Assembly: GCA_913774845.1 (NCBI GenBank)
Contig: CAJYJO010000013.1
Span: forward strand, 62,001-126,000
DNA length: 64,000 nucleotides
Origin: an uncultured Microbacterium sp.
GTDB taxonomy: Bacteria > Actinomycetota > Actinomycetes > Actinomycetales > Microbacteriaceae
Reading direction: 5' to 3'
The translations under genes were made by a program, and so were the position numbers. Positions 34,074-42,522 of the stretch are shown here, piece by piece. The notes beneath the pieces are model-generated. The model did no database searches. It was given only the letters and a program-made list of their open reading frames with translations, and was not told where the DNA came from. Each line of letters opens with the position of its first letter. The first letter of the stretch is position 1.

Positions 34074-34433
34074 ATGAGCGACGCGTCGATCGACCCGACC
34101 CCCGCCGAGACGAGCCCCGCCACCGAGGTGGGCGTGGCCGGCGTGCAGCCGCTGCGCGACGGCGACACCTCCATCGAGCCCGATCCGGCGCTCGACCCCG
34201 CGCAGGCGGAGTGGGATGCCACGACCGCCCTCGACGAAGGCGCCGACCCCGAGGACATCAACGCGGCCACGGCGACCGGCGCCGACCCGGCCGAGATCCC
34301 GGCCGACGACAGCGACATCCCGCTCGAGGACATCCACCCCGAGAGCACCGGCACCGACTCCCAGGGCGAAGATCCCGGTGTCGTGGAACTCGGCGAAGAG
34401 GGACAGGGCGACCTCGCCTCCGAGGACCTCTGA
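34074..34433 (+). CDS. acidic, probably disordered protein
   Basis: A 119-residue very acidic protein (MSDASIDPTPAETSPATE...) with no hydrophobic core. GGAAGGA precedes the ATG. Internal near-repeats DPAQAEWDATTALDEGADPE and EDIN/AEIPADDSDIPLEDI. The gene follows a weak shared box (33984-34022) and ends in a hairpin terminator. Same character as the genes at 21404 and 28407. Unknown function. Confidence 0.72.
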   Translation: MSDASIDPTPAETSPATEVGVAGVQPLRDGDTSIEPDPALDPAQAEWDATTALDEGADPEDINAATATGADPAEIPADDSDIPLEDIHPESTGTDSQGEDPGVVELGEEGQGDLASEDL

Positions 34434-34442
34434 CGCACTCCG

Positions 34443-34478
34443 GACGCCCCGGACACCCTCCGCGGTGCCCGGGGCGTC
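34443..34478. terminator. terminator between convergent genes
   Basis: Perfect arms GACGCCCCGG and CCGGGGCGTC enclose a 16-base loop that has a CACC/GGTG inner pair. It starts 10 bases after the acidic-protein stop and 15 bases from the GT2 stop on the other strand. Confidence 0.7.
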
Positions 34479-34492
34479 GGCGCATGAGCGGG

Positions 34493-35473
34493 TCACGAGC
34501 GCGCTCCGCGGCTCGACGCCGCGACGGCATCGCGGGCGTCGCGGCGCAGGACCCGCAGCGGTGTCGCCGCGCGCGGGAGTCTCGTCCCGGCGTAGCGGAC
34601 CCCGCCGCGGACGCGGAGGACGAGGGCGATCCAGCTCGTGACGGCTCGTTCGGCGGCCCAGAGGGGCGCCCACAGCGCCGCCGTACGGGGGAACACCGCC
34701 GCCCCGCGTCCGCGGCGTCGGCCGACCTCCGCTGCGGTGATCGTCGCGAGCGCGAGCAGGACCAGGATGCCGGGTCGTCGACGCGCCAGCAGGACCGTCG
34801 GGGCGATCGCGAGCTCCACGCACAGCCGTGCGGGTTGGGCGAGGCTGTCGTACGCCTGCCGGACCCGCTGGGTCGCGAAGCGCCGGGCGTCGGGCGGGCG
34901 TCGTGGGACGAAGAGGTCGCGACAGTGCCGGACCCGGCCGCCCCGGGCGCGCACGGTCCGCTCCATTTCGAGGTTCTCGAACAGCACGTCGACGGCGTAG
35001 CCGGAGGGCAGAGCGCTCCGGCGGATGCCGTACGTGCCCGGGTAGTCCGACCCTCCTGCGCGGTTCAGGAGCGAGCGGGCGGTGTCCCACCGCGCGTGCC
35101 AGGGGCGCGGATCGAACACGTTCTGCGGCGCGACGAGCTCGGCATCCCCGATCTCCGCCGCGAGGGCGGTGAGGGTGCCGCGATCGTGGCGCACGTCGTC
35201 GTCGGCGACGATCACGCGTTCGTGCCGGCTGAGGGCGAGACCCGTCACGACGCCTCGCGCCTTGCCGTTGCCGCCGCCCGGCTCGCGCGGCGGGAGGTGG
35301 CGCACGCCGACGGGGAACGCCCGCGCGTGCGCGGCGAAGCGCTCCGCGGGCGACCCGTCGACCACCGTCACGTCGACCACGCTCGAGAGGTCCTCGAGGT
35401 AGGCGACCAGATCGTCGAGGTCGGCGTCGTCGTCCCAGCGGAGAGGGAGGAGGTATTCGGCGTCGAGGCGCAT
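34493..35473 (-). CDS. family 2-type glycosyltransferase
   Basis: A 326-residue GT-A fold transferase. The acidic metal/nucleotide site is VIVADDDVRHD (about residues 87-97) after a donor-loop region; ENLEMERTVRARGGRVRHCRD is the acceptor side. The last 110 residues contain two to three hydrophobic helices, so it is membrane-attached. The ATG at 35473 shares one base with the CDGSH stop (TGATG), so it is the third gene of a coupled operon. Sugar donor and acceptor unknown. Confidence 0.82.
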   Translation of the reverse strand: MRLDAEYLLPLRWDDDADLDDLVAYLEDLSSVVDVTVVDGSPAERFAAHARAFPVGVRHLPPREPGGGNGKARGVVTGLALSRHERVIVADDDVRHDRGTLTALAAEIGDAELVAPQNVFDPRPWHARWDTARSLLNRAGGSDYPGTYGIRRSALPSGYAVDVLFENLEMERTVRARGGRVRHCRDLFVPRRPPDARRFATQRVRQAYDSLAQPARLCVELAIAPTVLLARRRPGILVLLALATITAAEVGRRRGRGAAVFPRTAALWAPLWAAERAVTSWIALVLRVRGGVRYAGTRLPRAATPLRVLRRDARDAVAASSRGARS

Positions 35474-35673
35474 CAGTCCTCGGCGCGGAAGCCGGAGGCC
35501 TTGTGCGTCCCGTCGCAGAACGGCTTGATCGTCGAGAGTCCGCAGCGGCAGAGCGCCACGGTGCGGCGTGAGCGCGGGAGCTCGCGGCCGTCACTGGTCT
35601 CGAGACGGACGTCGCCGCGCACGAGGAGTGGGCCGTCGGGGTAGGCGGTGATCGTGACCTCGCGTTCGCTCAT
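35473..35673 (-). CDS. CDGSH iron-sulfur domain protein
   Basis: A 66-residue protein with one CDGSH-type 2Fe-2S site, CRCGLSTIKPFCDGTH (three Cys and one His). Such proteins move electrons or clusters. The start overlaps the stop of the upstream heme-oxygenase-like gene (ATGA) and its stop touches the start of the GT2 gene, so translation is tightly linked. Pairing with a di-iron/heme-oxygenase-like enzyme suggests it serves that enzyme as redox or cluster partner. Confidence 0.93.
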   Translation of the reverse strand: MSEREVTITAYPDGPLLVRGDVRLETSDGRELPRSRRTVALCRCGLSTIKPFCDGTHKASGFRAED

Positions 35674-36737
35674 CGCCCGGCCTCTGCGCGCAGCGAGGAC
35701 GCGCCGCGCTCCCAGGCGTCGAGGATGTGCCGGCCGACGCGGCCGTCGACCTCGAGGCATGCCGCTGCGCCGAATACGATGTCGGCGAGCAGTTCGGGGC
35801 GGTCCTCGGCGAGGGCGCCGGCCAGGTCGCGACCCGCGATCTGCTCGTGGACGGCGTCGGCCTCGACGTGTTCGTCGAAGTAGGCGCAGACGTCGTCGCC
35901 GAGACCGAGGCGGCGCAACCCCTCGGCGTAGAGGCGGTTGGGGATCGACGAGGTCATCTCGAAAGCGGCGAGATGACCGACGATCGCCCCCAGGAGCCGC
36001 CGGTTCAGGCCGAACATCGACATGGCGTTGTGGGAGGCGAGGGTGACCGCGGGCACGTCGTCCACGTACGCCCCGTAGGCATCGGACAGGCCGGCGGATC
36101 GCACCGCGCGAGCGAACATCTCGGCGTGCACCCGCTCGGGGCGACCGCCGCCGTACTCGTCGGACTGGATGTCGACGAGCGCCGCCTTGGGCCGGCCGCT
36201 CAGGCGCGGGATCGCCCAGGAATGCGGGTCCGCCTCGCGCAGCGTGTAGATCGTGCGATGCACGAGGAACTCGTGGGCCTGCTCGAGTGAGGCGCGGCGG
36301 GCGAGATGGCGCGACAGACTCGGACCCGTGTCGGCGCCGGTGAGGGCGAAGAGGGCGCGGGCCACGGCATCCATCGTCGGTGCCGGCAGCTGCGGGACCG
36401 GAACGCTCCGGCGCAGCGCCGCCTCGAAGGCGTTCTCGATCACGCGGCGGGTGGCGATCAGGGCGGGGTCCCATTCGAGCTCCGCGCGGAAGGCGGGGAC
36501 CGATCCGTACGAGGAGGCGTACAGGCAGAAGAGGGCGAGCTGGAGGTCGTCGTCGTGCTCGACGTCGACGGATGCCGAGACGGCTTCGTCGGCGAGGGCG
36601 GTGTGTCCCGTGCCCACGCCGTCGACGAGATGCTGCATCACCGCCGCGCTGACCGGTCCGCGCGGGTGGAAGGGCGGGAAGTCCTCGACGTCGAGGCGCT
36701 CCGCGGTGGGCAGGGGGGAGGACACGGTCGGGGGCAC
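35670..36737 (-). CDS. iron-containing redox enzyme (heme-oxygenase-like fold)
   Basis: About 355 residues from the GTG proposed at 36737; a TTG at 36785 would add 16. The segments EFLVHRTIYTLREADPHSW, DIQSDEYGGGRPERVHAEMF and NRRLLGAIVGHLAAFEMTSS match the actinobacterial iron-containing redox enzyme family (Haem_oxygenas_2 fold). His and Glu residues in these helices are the likely di-iron ligands. No ribosome binding site precedes the GTG; a CACAGT hexamer just upstream would make the message leaderless. Followed by the coupled CDGSH gene. Confidence 0.85.
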   Translation of the reverse strand: MPPTVSSPLPTAERLDVEDFPPFHPRGPVSAAVMQHLVDGVGTGHTALADEAVSASVDVEHDDDLQLALFCLYASSYGSVPAFRAELEWDPALIATRRVIENAFEAALRRSVPVPQLPAPTMDAVARALFALTGADTGPSLSRHLARRASLEQAHEFLVHRTIYTLREADPHSWAIPRLSGRPKAALVDIQSDEYGGGRPERVHAEMFARAVRSAGLSDAYGAYVDDVPAVTLASHNAMSMFGLNRRLLGAIVGHLAAFEMTSSIPNRLYAEGLRRLGLGDDVCAYFDEHVEADAVHEQIAGRDLAGALAEDRPELLADIVFGAAACLEVDGRVGRHILDAWERGASSLRAEAGR

Positions 36738-36793
36738 GAGAGCACTGTGAGGGTGGGGTGGGCGTCCCCTCCAGACCCTTGACAAGCCGCGAG

Positions 36794-36827
36794 GCGTTCC
36801 GCACGGGAGCGGTCCCGTGCGGAACGC
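36794..36827 (-). terminator. terminator after the Hsp20 gene
   Basis: Perfect 15-bp arms (36794-36808, 36813-36827) with a 4-base loop lie 19 bp past the Hsp20 stop on the minus strand. A third half-copy follows at 36827-36835. Confidence 0.85.
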
Positions 36828-36846
36828 TCCCGTGCGGGTGAGGGGG

Positions 36847-37302
36847 TTACTGCTCGATGGGCTGGGGCGTGCTCTCGTGCGCCTCGATCACGCCGTCGCC
36901 GTCGTCGGTGGAGACCGCGATGCGACGCGGCTTCGCCTTCTCGCTCACCGGGATCGTCACGCTCAGCACACCGTTGCGGTACGACGCGCTGATGCGCTCG
37001 GTGTCGATGCCCTGACCGAGGTTGAGCTGGCGGACGAAGGATGCCGTCTCGCGCTCGCGCGTGATCCACTTGACGCCCTCGCCCGAGCCGAGGGTGCGCT
37101 CGGCCCGGATGGTGAGCAGCTGGCCGTCGACGTCGATGTCGACCGACCCGGGGTCGACGCCGGGAAGATCGGCGGCCAGGACGTAGTGGTCCCCGTCGCG
37201 GTAGAGGTCCATCGGCATCCGTCGCGGACCGCCGCCGCGGCGGGCGTCGAGGAGGGTCGAGGCGAGGCGGTCGAGGTCGCGGAAGGGGTCGTAGGTGGCC
37301 AT
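36847..37302 (-). CDS. Hsp20/alpha-crystallin small heat shock protein
   Basis: A 151-residue ATP-independent holdase that forms cytosolic oligomers. AAGGAGAA precedes the ATG. The N-terminus MATYDPFRDLDRLASTLL and the alpha-crystallin domain (about residues 27-125; MDLYRDGDHYVLAADLPGV, ERISASYRNGVLSVTIPVSE) are standard. The I-x-I tail motif is represented by RRIAV. The control region carries a sigma-70-type promoter buried in a CIRCE operator and a HAIR-like operator just downstream, so heat-shock repression by HrcA and HspR is expected. Confidence 0.96.
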   Translation of the reverse strand: MATYDPFRDLDRLASTLLDARRGGGPRRMPMDLYRDGDHYVLAADLPGVDPGSVDIDVDGQLLTIRAERTLGSGEGVKWITRERETASFVRQLNLGQGIDTERISASYRNGVLSVTIPVSEKAKPRRIAVSTDDGDGVIEAHESTPQPIEQ

Positions 37303-37353
37303 GGTCGTTCTCCTTGTCGATCGGTCCGGACGTGGCATCCGGAGAGTTCTGAA

Positions 37354-37374
37354 GTTGAGTCGACTTCGCTCAAC
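37354..37374 (-). promoter_or_regulatory. HAIR-like operator (HspR)
   Basis: GTTGAGT, 7 bases, GCTCAAC. The HAIR consensus is CTTGAGT-N7-ACTCAAG; the spacing is exact and the inner bases match except one. It lies from about the transcription start into the leader of the Hsp20 gene. Confidence 0.75.
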
Positions 37375-37381
37375 CGGCAGC

Positions 37382-37411
37382 AGATTAGCACTCGCGGGTG
37401 TCGAGTGCCAA
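37382..37411 (-). promoter_or_regulatory. CIRCE operator overlapping the Hsp20 promoter
   Basis: TTAGCACTC, 9 bases, GAGTGCCAA (37385-37411) matches CIRCE with one change. On the minus strand the same bases hold TTGGCA (37406-37411) and TAATCT (37382-37387) 18 bp apart, a good -35/-10 pair. HrcA bound here would cover the promoter. Confidence 0.88.
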
Positions 37412-37545
37412 GACTCGGGCGCGTGATTGTCGCGCCCCCGACGACCCGCCGCAACCCCCGTGTCGAACCCCCGGACGGAACGTTTCGTAGCGCGCACGCG
37501 CCACTTCGGTTGCCTGACCTTCTTCCCGGCGCGGTGAGGAGAGAG

Positions 37546-38427
37546 ATGTACTTCCATCGTCAAGAGCTGCAGCACTCCGCCACCCCCGAGAAGCCGGATG
37601 CCGTCTACGCCCGCAAGCTCCAGGAGGTGCTCGGCGGGCAGTACGGCGAGATCACCGTCGCCCTGCAGTACCAATTCCAGGCCTGGAACATGCACATCCC
37701 CGGCAAGTACCGCGACCTCGTCTTCGGTATCGGCGCCGAGGAGATGGGGCACGTCGAGATGCTCGCCATCATGATCGCGCAGCTGCTCGAGAAGGCGCCG
37801 CTCGAGATCACCGAGGAGGCGGTGCAGAGCGACCCCACCGTCGCGGCCGTGATCGGCGGCACCGACATCCAGCACGGCATCGTCGCCGGCGCCGGCGCGC
37901 GTCCCGTCGACTCGATGGGCAACCCCTGGCAGGGCAGTTGCATCACCGCCAGCGGCAACTTGCTCGCCGACTTCACCGCGAACGCCAACGCCGAGATGCA
38001 GGGCCGCGTGCAGGTCGCCCGGCTCTACCACCAGACCGACGACCACGGCGTGAAGGACCTTCTGGCCTTCCTGCTCGCCCGCGACACGATGCACCAGAAC
38101 CAGTGGGCGGCCGCAGCCGCCGAATTGCAGGCCGAGGGGCTGGAGAAGCTCCCCGTGCCCAGCAACTTCCCCCTCGACAAGGAGGACCGCGACGTGTCGT
38201 ATCAGTACATCAACTTCAGCGACGGGAAGCAGGCCGGCGACGGCACCTGGGCCTCCGGTCCGACCCCCGACGGCAAGGGCGAGTTCACGTACGTGCCCGA
38301 GCCGCCCGCGGGCGTCCCCATGCCCCCGCCCACGCACCCCGACGCGCGGTTCTACGGCACGACCGAGCTGCCGAACACGGTCGAGAAGCTCGCCGGTCGC
38401 GCGCAGGACGCGCTGCACAAGGAATGA
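37546..38427 (+). CDS. manganese catalase
   Basis: A 293-residue non-heme di-manganese catalase that removes hydrogen peroxide. TGAGGAGAG precedes the ATG. The four-helix metal core shows E in GQYGEITVALQYQ (about 35), E-x-x-H in GAEEMGHVEM (about 66-69), a further Glu in ANAEMQGRVQVARLY and His in DTMHQNQW. The product-family start MYFHRQELQH is intact. Upstream, GCAACCCCC and TTTCGT lie 27 bases apart (37451-37488), a weak version of the shared promoter. Its stop overlaps the DUF2231 start by 4 bp. Confidence 0.94.
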   Translation: MYFHRQELQHSATPEKPDAVYARKLQEVLGGQYGEITVALQYQFQAWNMHIPGKYRDLVFGIGAEEMGHVEMLAIMIAQLLEKAPLEITEEAVQSDPTVAAVIGGTDIQHGIVAGAGARPVDSMGNPWQGSCITASGNLLADFTANANAEMQGRVQVARLYHQTDDHGVKDLLAFLLARDTMHQNQWAAAAAELQAEGLEKLPVPSNFPLDKEDRDVSYQYINFSDGKQAGDGTWASGPTPDGKGEFTYVPEPPAGVPMPPPTHPDARFYGTTELPNTVEKLAGRAQDALHKE

Positions 38428-38993
38428 GCGGGGTGGATGCCGCGGTGCCGGGGCCCTCGCGGACGTCGGCACCGCGGAGCGGGGCGAGCTTCCCCGCGAT
38501 GCGAGCGGCGAAGGTGCCCCGCTCGATCGTCGCGGGGCCCTACGGCCACCCGTTCCACCCGGTTGCAGTGACCATCCCGATCGGCGCGTGGTCGTCGAGC
38601 CTCGTCTTCGACCTGCTCGGCCTCGCCGCAGACGACCCGCGCGCGTTCGCCACGGGATCGCGCTGGCTCATCGGGATCGGCCTCGGCGGGGCCGTCGGCG
38701 CGGCCGTGCTGGGTCTGCTCGACTACTCGCGCATCCCGCGGGGCACGCCCGCCCGGCGCACGGCCCTGGCGCACCTCGTGCTGAACGTCACCGCGATGGG
38801 GCTATTCTCGGTCGGTCTCATCGTGCGGATGCTCGATCTGGGCCGCGTGCCGATCGTGGCCTTCGGGCTCAGCGCCGTCGCCGCCGCGGGACTCAGCATC
38901 TCGGGATGGCTGGGCGGCAAGCTCGCCTACCGCTGGGGCGTCCGCGTCGCCGACGAGAACACGCAGCGCGAGGGATTCGAAGCGGCCGCGTGA
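38424..38993 (+). CDS. DUF2231 membrane protein
   Basis: A 189-residue protein coupled to the manganese catalase gene (ATGA overlap). The DUF2231 signature GPYGHPFHPVAVTIPIGAW (about residues 39-57) leads four transmembrane helices (about 48-68, 80-103, 118-138, 144-165). The conserved His residues could bind heme or metal. Coupling to a catalase is consistent with a membrane redox role; the family function is unknown. Confidence 0.9.
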   Translation: MSGVDAAVPGPSRTSAPRSGASFPAMRAAKVPRSIVAGPYGHPFHPVAVTIPIGAWSSSLVFDLLGLAADDPRAFATGSRWLIGIGLGGAVGAAVLGLLDYSRIPRGTPARRTALAHLVLNVTAMGLFSVGLIVRMLDLGRVPIVAFGLSAVAAAGLSISGWLGGKLAYRWGVRVADENTQREGFEAAA

Positions 38994-39125
38994 GTCCACG
39001 GATCCCGGGTGCGGTGGCATCCGGGTTCCGGGGTTCGCGGGTTGCGAGGCCCGGGATGGCCCGCGGGCGTGCGGGCGGGCGGGGCGCGATGTCGACGGGT
39101 CGGGTGGTGCGGGGCGTTCGCGAGC

Positions 39126-40016
39126 TCAGCGCGGAGCCCGTAGCGGGAAGCGCGACCAGCCGCCGCTCACCGCGCCCGGGTCGTGCCGGGGGTGCAGCAC
39201 CGCGCCCATGGAGCGGTCGGCGGGTCGGTGACGAAGGCCCAGTGTGAGCTGGAGGACGCGGATGAAGCGGTCGTAGACGCGGGGCAGCAGAAACTGCAGC
39301 GGGCGGGTGACGAACTGCGCGGCCCCGACGCCGACCTCGTGGCGCGGACCACGGGTCACCCGGACGATCGCGCGCGCCACGCGGTCCGCGGACACCACCG
39401 GGGGCAGCGGGAACGGGCGTCGGCCGGTGACGTTCGCCGCGCGGTGGTAGATCGGGGTGTCGATGCTCGCGGGGAGCACGATCTTGATCCGGATGCCGCG
39501 CTGCGCGAGCATCTCCTGCCGCAACGACCGTGCGAACCCCAGGAGTCCGTGCTTCGCGGCGACGTACGACGAGACGTAGGGGCCGGACACCTGCGAGAAG
39601 AGGGATCCGACGAACACGAGGGTGCCGCCGCCCCGAGCGCGGAAGTGGGGGATGACCGCCCGCGCCGCGCGCATCTGCCCGAGCAGGTTCGTCTCGATCA
39701 CGCGGTCCCGAACGGCATCCGGGGTGTCCTCGACCGAGCCGTACGCGAACACGGATGCCGACGCCACCCACACGTCGATCCGCCCGAATCGCGCGACGGC
39801 GGCGTCGGCTGCGCGCTCGGGGCCGTCGGGGAGGGCGAGGTCGATGGAGAGGGTGTGGACCTCCGCGCCCCGCGCGCGGCACTCGTCCGCCGCGGACGCG
39901 AGGGCGATCTCGTCGCGGGCCACCAGGACCAGGCGCATCCCCTTCTTCGCGAAGCGCAGGGCAGTCGCCCGTCCGATGCCCCGCGACCCTCCGGTGACGA
40001 CGACGACCTGGCGCAT
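39126..40016 (-). CDS. SDR family oxidoreductase
   Basis: A 296-residue classical SDR. GAGAGGAAC precedes the ATG. Cofactor motif TGGSRGIG (about 8-15), VFVGSLFSQ with the catalytic Ser, and YVAAK with Tyr and Lys. The extended C-terminus (LPRVYDRFIRVLQLTLG) is like DltE/YqjQ-type SDRs. It is preceded by a shared-box promoter at 40050-40089. Substrate unknown. Confidence 0.92.
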   Translation of the reverse strand: MRQVVVVTGGSRGIGRATALRFAKKGMRLVLVARDEIALASAADECRARGAEVHTLSIDLALPDGPERAADAAVARFGRIDVWVASASVFAYGSVEDTPDAVRDRVIETNLLGQMRAARAVIPHFRARGGGTLVFVGSLFSQVSGPYVSSYVAAKHGLLGFARSLRQEMLAQRGIRIKIVLPASIDTPIYHRAANVTGRRPFPLPPVVSADRVARAIVRVTRGPRHEVGVGAAQFVTRPLQFLLPRVYDRFIRVLQLTLGLRHRPADRSMGAVLHPRHDPGAVSGGWSRFPLRAPR

Positions 40017-40049
40017 GCGGTTCCTCTCGGGTGGGGACGGGTTGGTCGG

Positions 40050-40089
40050 ACGCTAAGCGGGCGCGGCGTGCGTTCCGCAGGGGGTTGAC
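40050..40089 (-). promoter_or_regulatory. shared box plus -10 element upstream of the SDR gene
   Basis: Read on the minus strand, GTCAACCCCC is followed 28 bases after CAAC by TAGCGT (40050-40055). The ATG at 40016 is 33 bases downstream with GAGAGGAAC between. Confidence 0.58.
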
Positions 40090-40564
40090 GCGGCGGGTGG
40101 GGGTGCGGGTGCGGGTCGGACGCTGCGGGGGCGTGCGTGTGAGGCGTTTGCGCGTGACGTGCGGCGGTGGGCAGTGCGGGTGCGGTGGGTGTGATGGCGG
40201 GGTGTGAATGCAGGCCGCGTTTGCGGTTGTGGTGCGAGGGCGGTGGATGCGGGTGGCGTCTCGTCGGTGGGGTGGTGCTCGTTCGTCGGGGCCGCCGGGC
40301 TTCGCGGGCAATCAGGGTGACCGACAGGCGTCTTCGCGGTGGGGCGGCGTGAGGTGAGTGGCGTCGGAGCGGTGTTCGGTGACGGGGCCTCCGAAGGTGA
40401 GGTCGGCAGATGGGTGATCGTCGGTGGATGGGGCGTTGTCGGTGCGGTGTCTGCTCTGGGTGGCGACCGGGGACGGCTCCTCCCCAAGGGTCGAAACATG
40501 GGATCTGTCCACAGAAAGCCCCGGTCAGCGGTCCAATGTCGGAGGTGGGGGCTAGCATGCCTGC
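40090..40564. other. intergenic region without a supported gene
   Basis: G-rich, low-complexity DNA (GGGTGCGGGT runs at 40099) between the SDR promoter and the DUF222-HNH gene. Short frames here lack ribosome binding sites and family features. I see no repeat family, operator or RNA. Confidence 0.5.
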
Positions 40565-42148
40565 ATGAGCTTCTCGATACCTTCACCTCCACCACCTGAC
40601 GGGTCCGACCCGCTTGCGGTCGTGCTGGGCGAGGTGCTCGACGCGGATGCCGCACTCGCGGTCGCCGAAGCACGCAGAACCCGAGCGCTGGCCCGCGCGG
40701 GACGTCTCGCGCTCGACGTCATGGCCGGGCAGCGGGCCTCGTCTCGGGAGGCGGAGATGGTGCTGCGGGAGGTGGCGTCGGAGATCGCGGCCGCGGGGTG
40801 CTTGTCGGATCGGTCGGTGCAGGCGCAGATCGGGAAGGCGCTGACGCTCGTCGATCACTTCCCGGCGACCGTTGACGCCTGGGAGGCGGGAGCGTTGTCG
40901 CGGGCGCATGTGCAGGCGATCGTGGATGCCGGCACCCCGGTGCCGCTCGACAAGCGCGGGGAGTTCGATGTTCTCGCCGTGACCACTGCGGAGGGGTTGA
41001 GTCCCGGGCGGCTGCGGGCACGGTTGGCGACTCTGGCGGAGCGGTTGCAGCCGACGACGATCACGGAGCGGCATCAGCGGGGCCGTGAGGAACGATGCGT
41101 TCGGGTGGTGCGGGGCGAGAACGGCATGTCGGATCTCATCGCGACGCTGCCCACAGTTCTCGCCGTAGGGATCTACGACCGGTTGACGCAGCAGTCGCGG
41201 GCGCTGATCGATGCGTGCAATGAGACCGGTTCGCCGGTCTCGGCGTGCGCCGATGGCACATCGTCATCAGGTTTGGGTCAGCCGATCGTCAGCGGCGCCG
41301 CGTTCGGGATCGACGGGGTCGGCGACGATTCCGACGAACGGCCGGAACGGGAAATGATTGGCGCCACCGACGTGCTGAAGCACGACGCAACCGTCGTAGG
41401 CGCAGCCGCTGTCGCTGTTGCTGTCGCCGCCGCAGGCTCAGGCGCAGCAGCAGGCGCAGGCGCAGCCCCCGGGGCAGCGGCAGCCGATCGTCGCAGTACC
41501 GATCAGGTGCGCGCCGACATCCTCGCCGACCTGCTCCTCACCGCCGCGCCCGACGCAGACCCCACCCGCACCGACGACGGCCCCGGCACCCTCGGCGCCA
41601 TCCGCGCCCGGGTTCAGGTCGTCGTCCCGGCGCTGTCCGTTCAGGATCCGGGTCGGGAGAACATCGACCCCGCCGAACTCGTCGGTCACGGCCCCATCGA
41701 TATCGACACAGCCCGGCAATTGGCCGAAGCGACGAGGGTGCCCTGGGACCGGGTACTCACGAACCCCGTCACCGGCGCCGTGCTCTGCACCGACACCTAC
41801 CAACGGACCGCCGCGATCGACCGATACCTCCGCGCCCGCGACCGACACTGCCGGTGGCCCGGCTGCACGGCCCCGGCGGTGCGCTGCGAGGTCGACCACA
41901 ACCTCGACTACGCCCTCGGCGGCAAAACTCACGTGTGCAACCTCTGCCACTTCTGCCAACGACACCACACCCAGAAGCAATTCACCCGCTGGCAGGTCAG
42001 GCAACTCGCCGGCGGGGTCATCGAGTTCACCTCACCCACCGGACGCATCTACACCGACCACCCCCTCCCGTACTCACCCGCCGTCCGCTTCGTCGGTGAC
42101 GATTCCCCTCCGTCCGGGATCCCCGGACGACAACCCGCACCCTTCTGA
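40565..42148 (+). CDS. DUF222/HNH endonuclease-domain protein
   Basis: A 527-residue member of the actinobacterial DUF222-HNH family (related to the 13E12 repeat proteins), usually present in several copies per genome. DUF222 covers about residues 15-280. A low-complexity Ala/Gly stretch (about 275-310) links it to the HNH domain: CRWPGCTAPAVRCEVDHNLDY, then CNLCHFCQRHHTQKQF, with zinc Cys pairs and the catalytic His. The start is the ATG at 40565; the upstream region has no clear ribosome binding site. Nuclease function is likely but targets are unknown. Confidence 0.9.
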   Translation: MSFSIPSPPPPDGSDPLAVVLGEVLDADAALAVAEARRTRALARAGRLALDVMAGQRASSREAEMVLREVASEIAAAGCLSDRSVQAQIGKALTLVDHFPATVDAWEAGALSRAHVQAIVDAGTPVPLDKRGEFDVLAVTTAEGLSPGRLRARLATLAERLQPTTITERHQRGREERCVRVVRGENGMSDLIATLPTVLAVGIYDRLTQQSRALIDACNETGSPVSACADGTSSSGLGQPIVSGAAFGIDGVGDDSDERPEREMIGATDVLKHDATVVGAAAVAVAVAAAGSGAAAGAGAAPGAAAADRRSTDQVRADILADLLLTAAPDADPTRTDDGPGTLGAIRARVQVVVPALSVQDPGRENIDPAELVGHGPIDIDTARQLAEATRVPWDRVLTNPVTGAVLCTDTYQRTAAIDRYLRARDRHCRWPGCTAPAVRCEVDHNLDYALGGKTHVCNLCHFCQRHHTQKQFTRWQVRQLAGGVIEFTSPTGRIYTDHPLPYSPAVRFVGDDSPPSGIPGRQPAPF

Positions 42149-42522
42149 AAGCCGCCCGTCCTCCACCGGTCACCCCATCCGGAGGGAGCCGTCCGACCGT
42201 CGGGCCCAGGGGCGGCCCACCCGCCGCCGGCAGGGTCGTGGCGCGCCGTCGGCGGAGGGCGAGCCCCGCGGCCCCGTCCCCGGTTTGGAGTTACCGAGCC
42301 CGCCGTCTCCGAGCCGCCGCCTCCCGAGCCGCCGCCCCCTGCGCCGCCGACGGCGTCCCTCGCTGCCGCCGCCGACCCGTCCCGCGCCGACGTCGCCTCC
42401 GGTGCCGACGCCGCCGAGCCGCTCCCTCCCGAGCCGCCTCCCCACCCGCGGGCAGTACCGCGCCTCGTGCCCGTCCGCAACCCCGTGGTCGAGCGCCACC
42501 GACCGCGCCGAGGGTGGCGCCC
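42149..42522. other. low-complexity intergenic region
   Basis: CCGCCG/GAGCC-rich DNA between the HNH gene and the MBL gene. Open frames through it encode only Arg/Pro/Ala-rich products and are compositional artefacts. GCAACCCC at 42477-42484 with GAGGGT at 42510-42515 is a weak shared-box candidate for the next gene. Confidence 0.5.

Noticed and set aside
36775..36790. TTGACA at 36779-36784 as a plus-strand -35 element
   Set aside because: No -10 follows at 16-18 bp. Read on the other strand it is a weak copy of the shared box for the heme-oxygenase-like gene, with a poor hexamer.
42238..42522. N-terminal extension of the MBL hydrolase from 42238
   Set aside because: The added 95 residues are Arg/Pro/Ala low complexity. 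The ATG at 42523 has GAGGGTGG upstream and gives a normal family start.
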